64,000 nucleotides of DNA from Clostridium pasteurianum DSM 525 = ATCC 6013 (lineage in GTDB: Bacteria > Bacillota > Clostridia > Clostridiales > Clostridiaceae): the NCBI RefSeq assembly GCF_000807255.1, contig NZ_CP009268.1:464384-528383 (forward strand), given 5' to 3'. Numbering within the stretch: the stretch's first letter is position 1; the number at the start of each line of letters is the position of its first letter. Both the position numbers and the translations under genes were made by a program. This document shows, one piece after another, positions 61,910 through 64,000 of this stretch. The notes beneath the pieces are model-generated. The model was not told the origin of the DNA. It did no database searches and was given only the letters and a program-made list of their open reading frames with translations.

Positions 61910-61960
61910 ATGGATATTCAAATAGAATCAGATTGTTCAAATGAGTTAGGAGTTGCTTAA
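61910..61960 (+). CDS. Micro-peptide ORF at the 3' end of long RNA B
   Basis: MDIQIESDCSNELGVA, 16 residues, behind AAAAAAGGGTG. It differs from copy A by two residues and one synonymous change (TCT/TCA), and again the stop abuts the terminator stem. This conservation makes translation likely. The role is unknown. Confidence 0.5.
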   Translation: MDIQIESDCSNELGVA

Positions 61961-62007
61961 CCACCAATTAGTTTATATATATATAGCTAATTGGTGGTTT
62001 TATTTTT
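61961..62007 (+). terminator. Terminator of long RNA copy B
   Basis: Stem CCACCAATTAG / CTAATTGGTGG with an AT-repeat loop, then TTTTATTTTT. Confidence 0.85.
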
Positions 62008-62039
62008 AAATGTAAAAAATCATTTAATTAGTAATATAC

Positions 62040-63245
62040 TTAAAGAGTTAAATCTAAAACTTTAGTTAAAATATTAATCATATTATCAGTATCTTTTTCA
62101 GTTACTATTAGAGGGGGCATTAAACGAATAATTGAAGGTCTTGGTGAATTTAAAATTAAGCCTTCATGCAAACATTTATCTACAATTTCAGTACCCTTGT
62201 CACATGGAAGATCGAATGCAATGAGAAGTCCATTACCACGTATATTTTTCAATTTATACTTATCTTTTAATTCACGTAATTTTTTTAATATATAATTTCC
62301 TTGTATTTCGGCATTAATGAATAGTTTTTTGTTAATAACTTCTTCTACCACAGCCATTCCTACAGCCATTCCTAAGGGTTGAGCTGAATAAGTTCCACCT
62401 TGATCACCAGGTTCAAATATATTTAACTTTTCTTTAGTCAATAATGCCGATAGTGGATAGCCTCCACCTATACCTTTAGCAAGTGTCATTATGTCAGGTT
62501 CAATTCCATAGTGCTCATAAGCAAATAATTTACCAGTTCTGCCGATGCCTGTTTGAACTTCATCAAAAATAAGTAGTATTCCATGTTCTTTGCATATATT
62601 GCTTATGGTTTCAATATAAACTTTATCTGCTTTATTAACTCCACCTTCACCTTGAATAGGCTCCAGCATAATTGCACAGGTTTTTGAAGTTATAGAAGCT
62701 TTTAGTGCATCAATATCATTTAGTGGTACGTGTTTAAAGCCTGGAACCTTTGGTTCATATAAATTCTCCCAGACTTTTTTCCCTGTTGCAGACATTGTAG
62801 CAAGTGTTCTTCCATGAAAACTGTTAATCATAGTAATTATTTCATAGGCACCGTCAAGAAATTTTTCACCATATTTTCTTGCAAGCTTAATAGCACCTTC
62901 GTTTGCTTCAGAGCCACTATTGGAAAAAAATACTCTGTCAAAGCAGGAATTATCAGTAAGCAGCTTTGCAAATTGAAGCATGGGTTTATTATAAAAAGAA
63001 GGACTGGCATTTATTAGTGTTTTAGCCTGTTTTATAATAGCATCATTAATAATATCAGGACAATGTCCAAGACAATTCACAGCCCAGCCCCCTATAAAGT
63101 CAAGATAACATTTTCCTTCAGTGTCCAATAGGTACATACCTTTTCCATGTTCCATTACGATGTTTGGACGATTTGTAGTAAACAATATTGAATTCTTATT
63201 TTGGCTTATAAGATTATTAGTATAATTTATGTTTATTTGTTTCAT
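62040..63245 (-). CDS. argD: Class III aminotransferase, acetylornithine aminotransferase-like
   Basis: PLP enzyme of 401 residues. FSNSGSEANEGAIKLARKY (phosphate-binding), NSFHGRTLATMSATG, EPIQGEGGV, IFDEVQTGIGRTG (PLP-ring Asp), LAKGIGGGYPLSA (Schiff-base Lys) and GTYSAQPLGMAVG are all in place. These fit ArgD; ornithine or GABA aminotransferase are alternatives. No other arg gene is adjacent. The start is set at 63245 (MKQININY) with AAAGGTG upstream; an ATG seven codons earlier is possible. Confidence 0.8.
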   Translation of the reverse strand: MKQININYTNNLISQNKNSILFTTNRPNIVMEHGKGMYLLDTEGKCYLDFIGGWAVNCLGHCPDIINDAIIKQAKTLINASPSFYNKPMLQFAKLLTDNSCFDRVFFSNSGSEANEGAIKLARKYGEKFLDGAYEIITMINSFHGRTLATMSATGKKVWENLYEPKVPGFKHVPLNDIDALKASITSKTCAIMLEPIQGEGGVNKADKVYIETISNICKEHGILLIFDEVQTGIGRTGKLFAYEHYGIEPDIMTLAKGIGGGYPLSALLTKEKLNIFEPGDQGGTYSAQPLGMAVGMAVVEEVINKKLFINAEIQGNYILKKLRELKDKYKLKNIRGNGLLIAFDLPCDKGTEIVDKCLHEGLILNSPRPSIIRLMPPLIVTEKDTDNMINILTKVLDLTL

Positions 63246-63491
63246 AAATATATCAACACCTTTCATCAATGAATTTTATTTAGTGGGAGTTTGTATTCCT
63301 GTTATTGGATAAATTTATAATATATTATATGCATTATTATACAATTAAATTTATAAATATGCAATAAATCATTTTAAATTTTAATTTAAATTGGTTCATG
63401 GGATAAAATTATCTTAAACAAGCTGCAATTAAAATTGTAGATTTAATTAATGACAGGTAGTAGTGGTATAGAAGTAATTTGAATAGAATAG

Positions 63492-63585
63492 ATATTTTAT
63501 CCGATGACTAGTCGCTGGATAATTAATCTAAACTTGAAGGGAGTACAACAAACTCCCTTCAAGTAAGATTCATTGATAATGAATA
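63492..63585 (+). ncRNA. Structured 5' element upstream of the MarR-type gene
   Basis: Second copy of the element at 51118-51262: TTTATCCGATGACTAGTCGC, GGATAATTAATCT, a strong hairpin CTTGAAGGGAGT / ACTCCCTTCAAG, and AAGATT closing the outer stem. It is shorter because the first subdomain lacks the long insertion seen upstream of the P-type ATPase. Confidence 0.45.
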
Positions 63586-63762
63586 TAATTTATTGCAGCT
63601 TATATATTTAAAAATTGTTGTAGTTTTATATAGAATTAATATAAATATTTATGCATAAATATTTAGTGCTTTTCTAATACATAGAAAAAATCTATTAAGT
63701 AAATTAAAAAAACAGTTGTAATATACAACAGTTTTGCATTACAATTAAATCGAGGTGATTAA

Positions 63763-64000
63763 ATGGAAAGCCAGGAAAGTAGTTATTTGCGTGAACTGAT
63801 TAGAATATTGGTAAGAAACCTGGGAATATTGGAGAAAGGGGATGCAACCTGCTGTGGTGTAACAATTTCACAATGTCATGCTATTGTGGAGATTGGAAGA
63901 GCACAAGAAATTTCTTTAAATGAGCTTGCTGAAATATTAACCTTAGATAAAAGTACAATGAGCAGAACCATAAATAATCTTGTAGAAAATGCTTTAGTGG
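63763..64000 (+). CDS. MarR-family regulator (3' end outside window)
   Basis: The first 79 codons of a winged-helix regulator: ESQESSYLRELIRILVRNLG, GDATCCGVTISQCHAIVEIG, then LNELAEILTLDKSTMSRTINNLVENALV. The CCGVTxSQCH segment carries three cysteines and is seen in MarR-type proteins that accompany arsenic- or metal-related genes, so metalloid sensing is possible (inference). RBS GAGGTGAT. The gene runs off the window. Confidence 0.75.
   Translation, partial: MESQESSYLRELIRILVRNLGILEKGDATCCGVTISQCHAIVEIGRAQEISLNELAEILTLDKSTMSRTINNLVENALV

Larger units (their letters stand above)
61254..62007 (+). ncRNA. Long structured transcript, copy B (about 750 nt)
   Basis: Paralogue of 25059-25745, with the same promoter, operator, core blocks, micro-ORF and terminator. 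Copy B lacks the 5' hairpin module of A. It has an extra module of over 150 bases (about 61515-61735), including GATAATAATCTTATC and GAATCT...AGATTC helices. The most conserved run is near the 3' end (TAAATATAATTGTAAAG onward). The RNA lies between arsA and a convergent aminotransferase gene. Confidence 0.7.

Overview
The window is a low-GC chromosomal segment that looks like Clostridium sensu stricto, near the C. kluyveri / C. ljungdahlii group. That placement is inference, from strong AT bias, canonical AGGAGG ribosome sites, spore-protein genes (two alpha/beta SASP-like genes and an sspH), a BdhB-type butanol dehydrogenase, an anaerobic siroheme-to-heme (ahb) gene set and an ACR3/ArsDA arsenic system. 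I see no rRNA, tRNA or CRISPR array.

Layout. 1-1642: end of a sulfate ABC transporter (cysW, cysA). 2.0-8.4 kb: iron alcohol dehydrogenase, a cytochrome b5-like protein, a ThDP 2-keto-acid decarboxylase and an amino-acid permease, a possible Ehrlich-type set. 8.6-11.8 kb: two radical SAM genes and two AsnC/Lrp-like genes forming an ahbC-ahbD-ahbA-ahbB heme operon. 11.9-16.3 kb: hydrolase, DNA-alkylation repair trio (ogt, nfo, alkD-like) and a MoeB/ThiF-type E1. 16.4-24.9 kb: secreted nuclease, lipoprotein, dcd, spore proteins, a GntR-ABC operon, and an AlbA_2 regulator bounded by 58-bp direct repeats in front of a TipA-type MerR gene. A dispersed element occurs in inverted orientation at 1.7-1.9 and 15.2-15.4 kb.

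25.0-43.3 kb is accessory. It begins with a long non-coding transcript (about 690 nt, near-consensus promoter and terminator) that ends in a 16-codon ORF. A second full copy lies at 61.2-62.0 kb and a decayed 3' copy at 27.1 kb. The decayed copy sits directly upstream of an AgrA/AgrC-like pair. The linked agrB is destroyed by a frameshift and nested insertion sequences. After IS21- and IS4-like relics comes a compact RiPP-type locus (33.4-41.4 kb): two paralogous all-alpha isoprenoid-synthase-like proteins, a radical SAM/SPASM enzyme, an M50-like membrane metalloprotease, four Cys-rich precursor peptides and a type 2 isopentenyl-diphosphate isomerase. The combination suggests a peptide that is both radical-SAM cross-linked and prenylated, and I regard it as the most novel system here. 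An IS110 relic interrupts the precursor array and an ISLre2 element closes the island.

43.5-64.0 kb: arsR-ACR3, a CoA-disulfide-reductase/rhodanese, alkaline phosphatase, a YibE/F protein, a calcium-type P-ATPase, RNase J, a 1.6-kb IS with 24-bp terminal repeats, arsR-arsD-arsA, the second long RNA, a class III aminotransferase and the start of a MarR gene. A structured repeat lies upstream of both the P-ATPase and the MarR gene.
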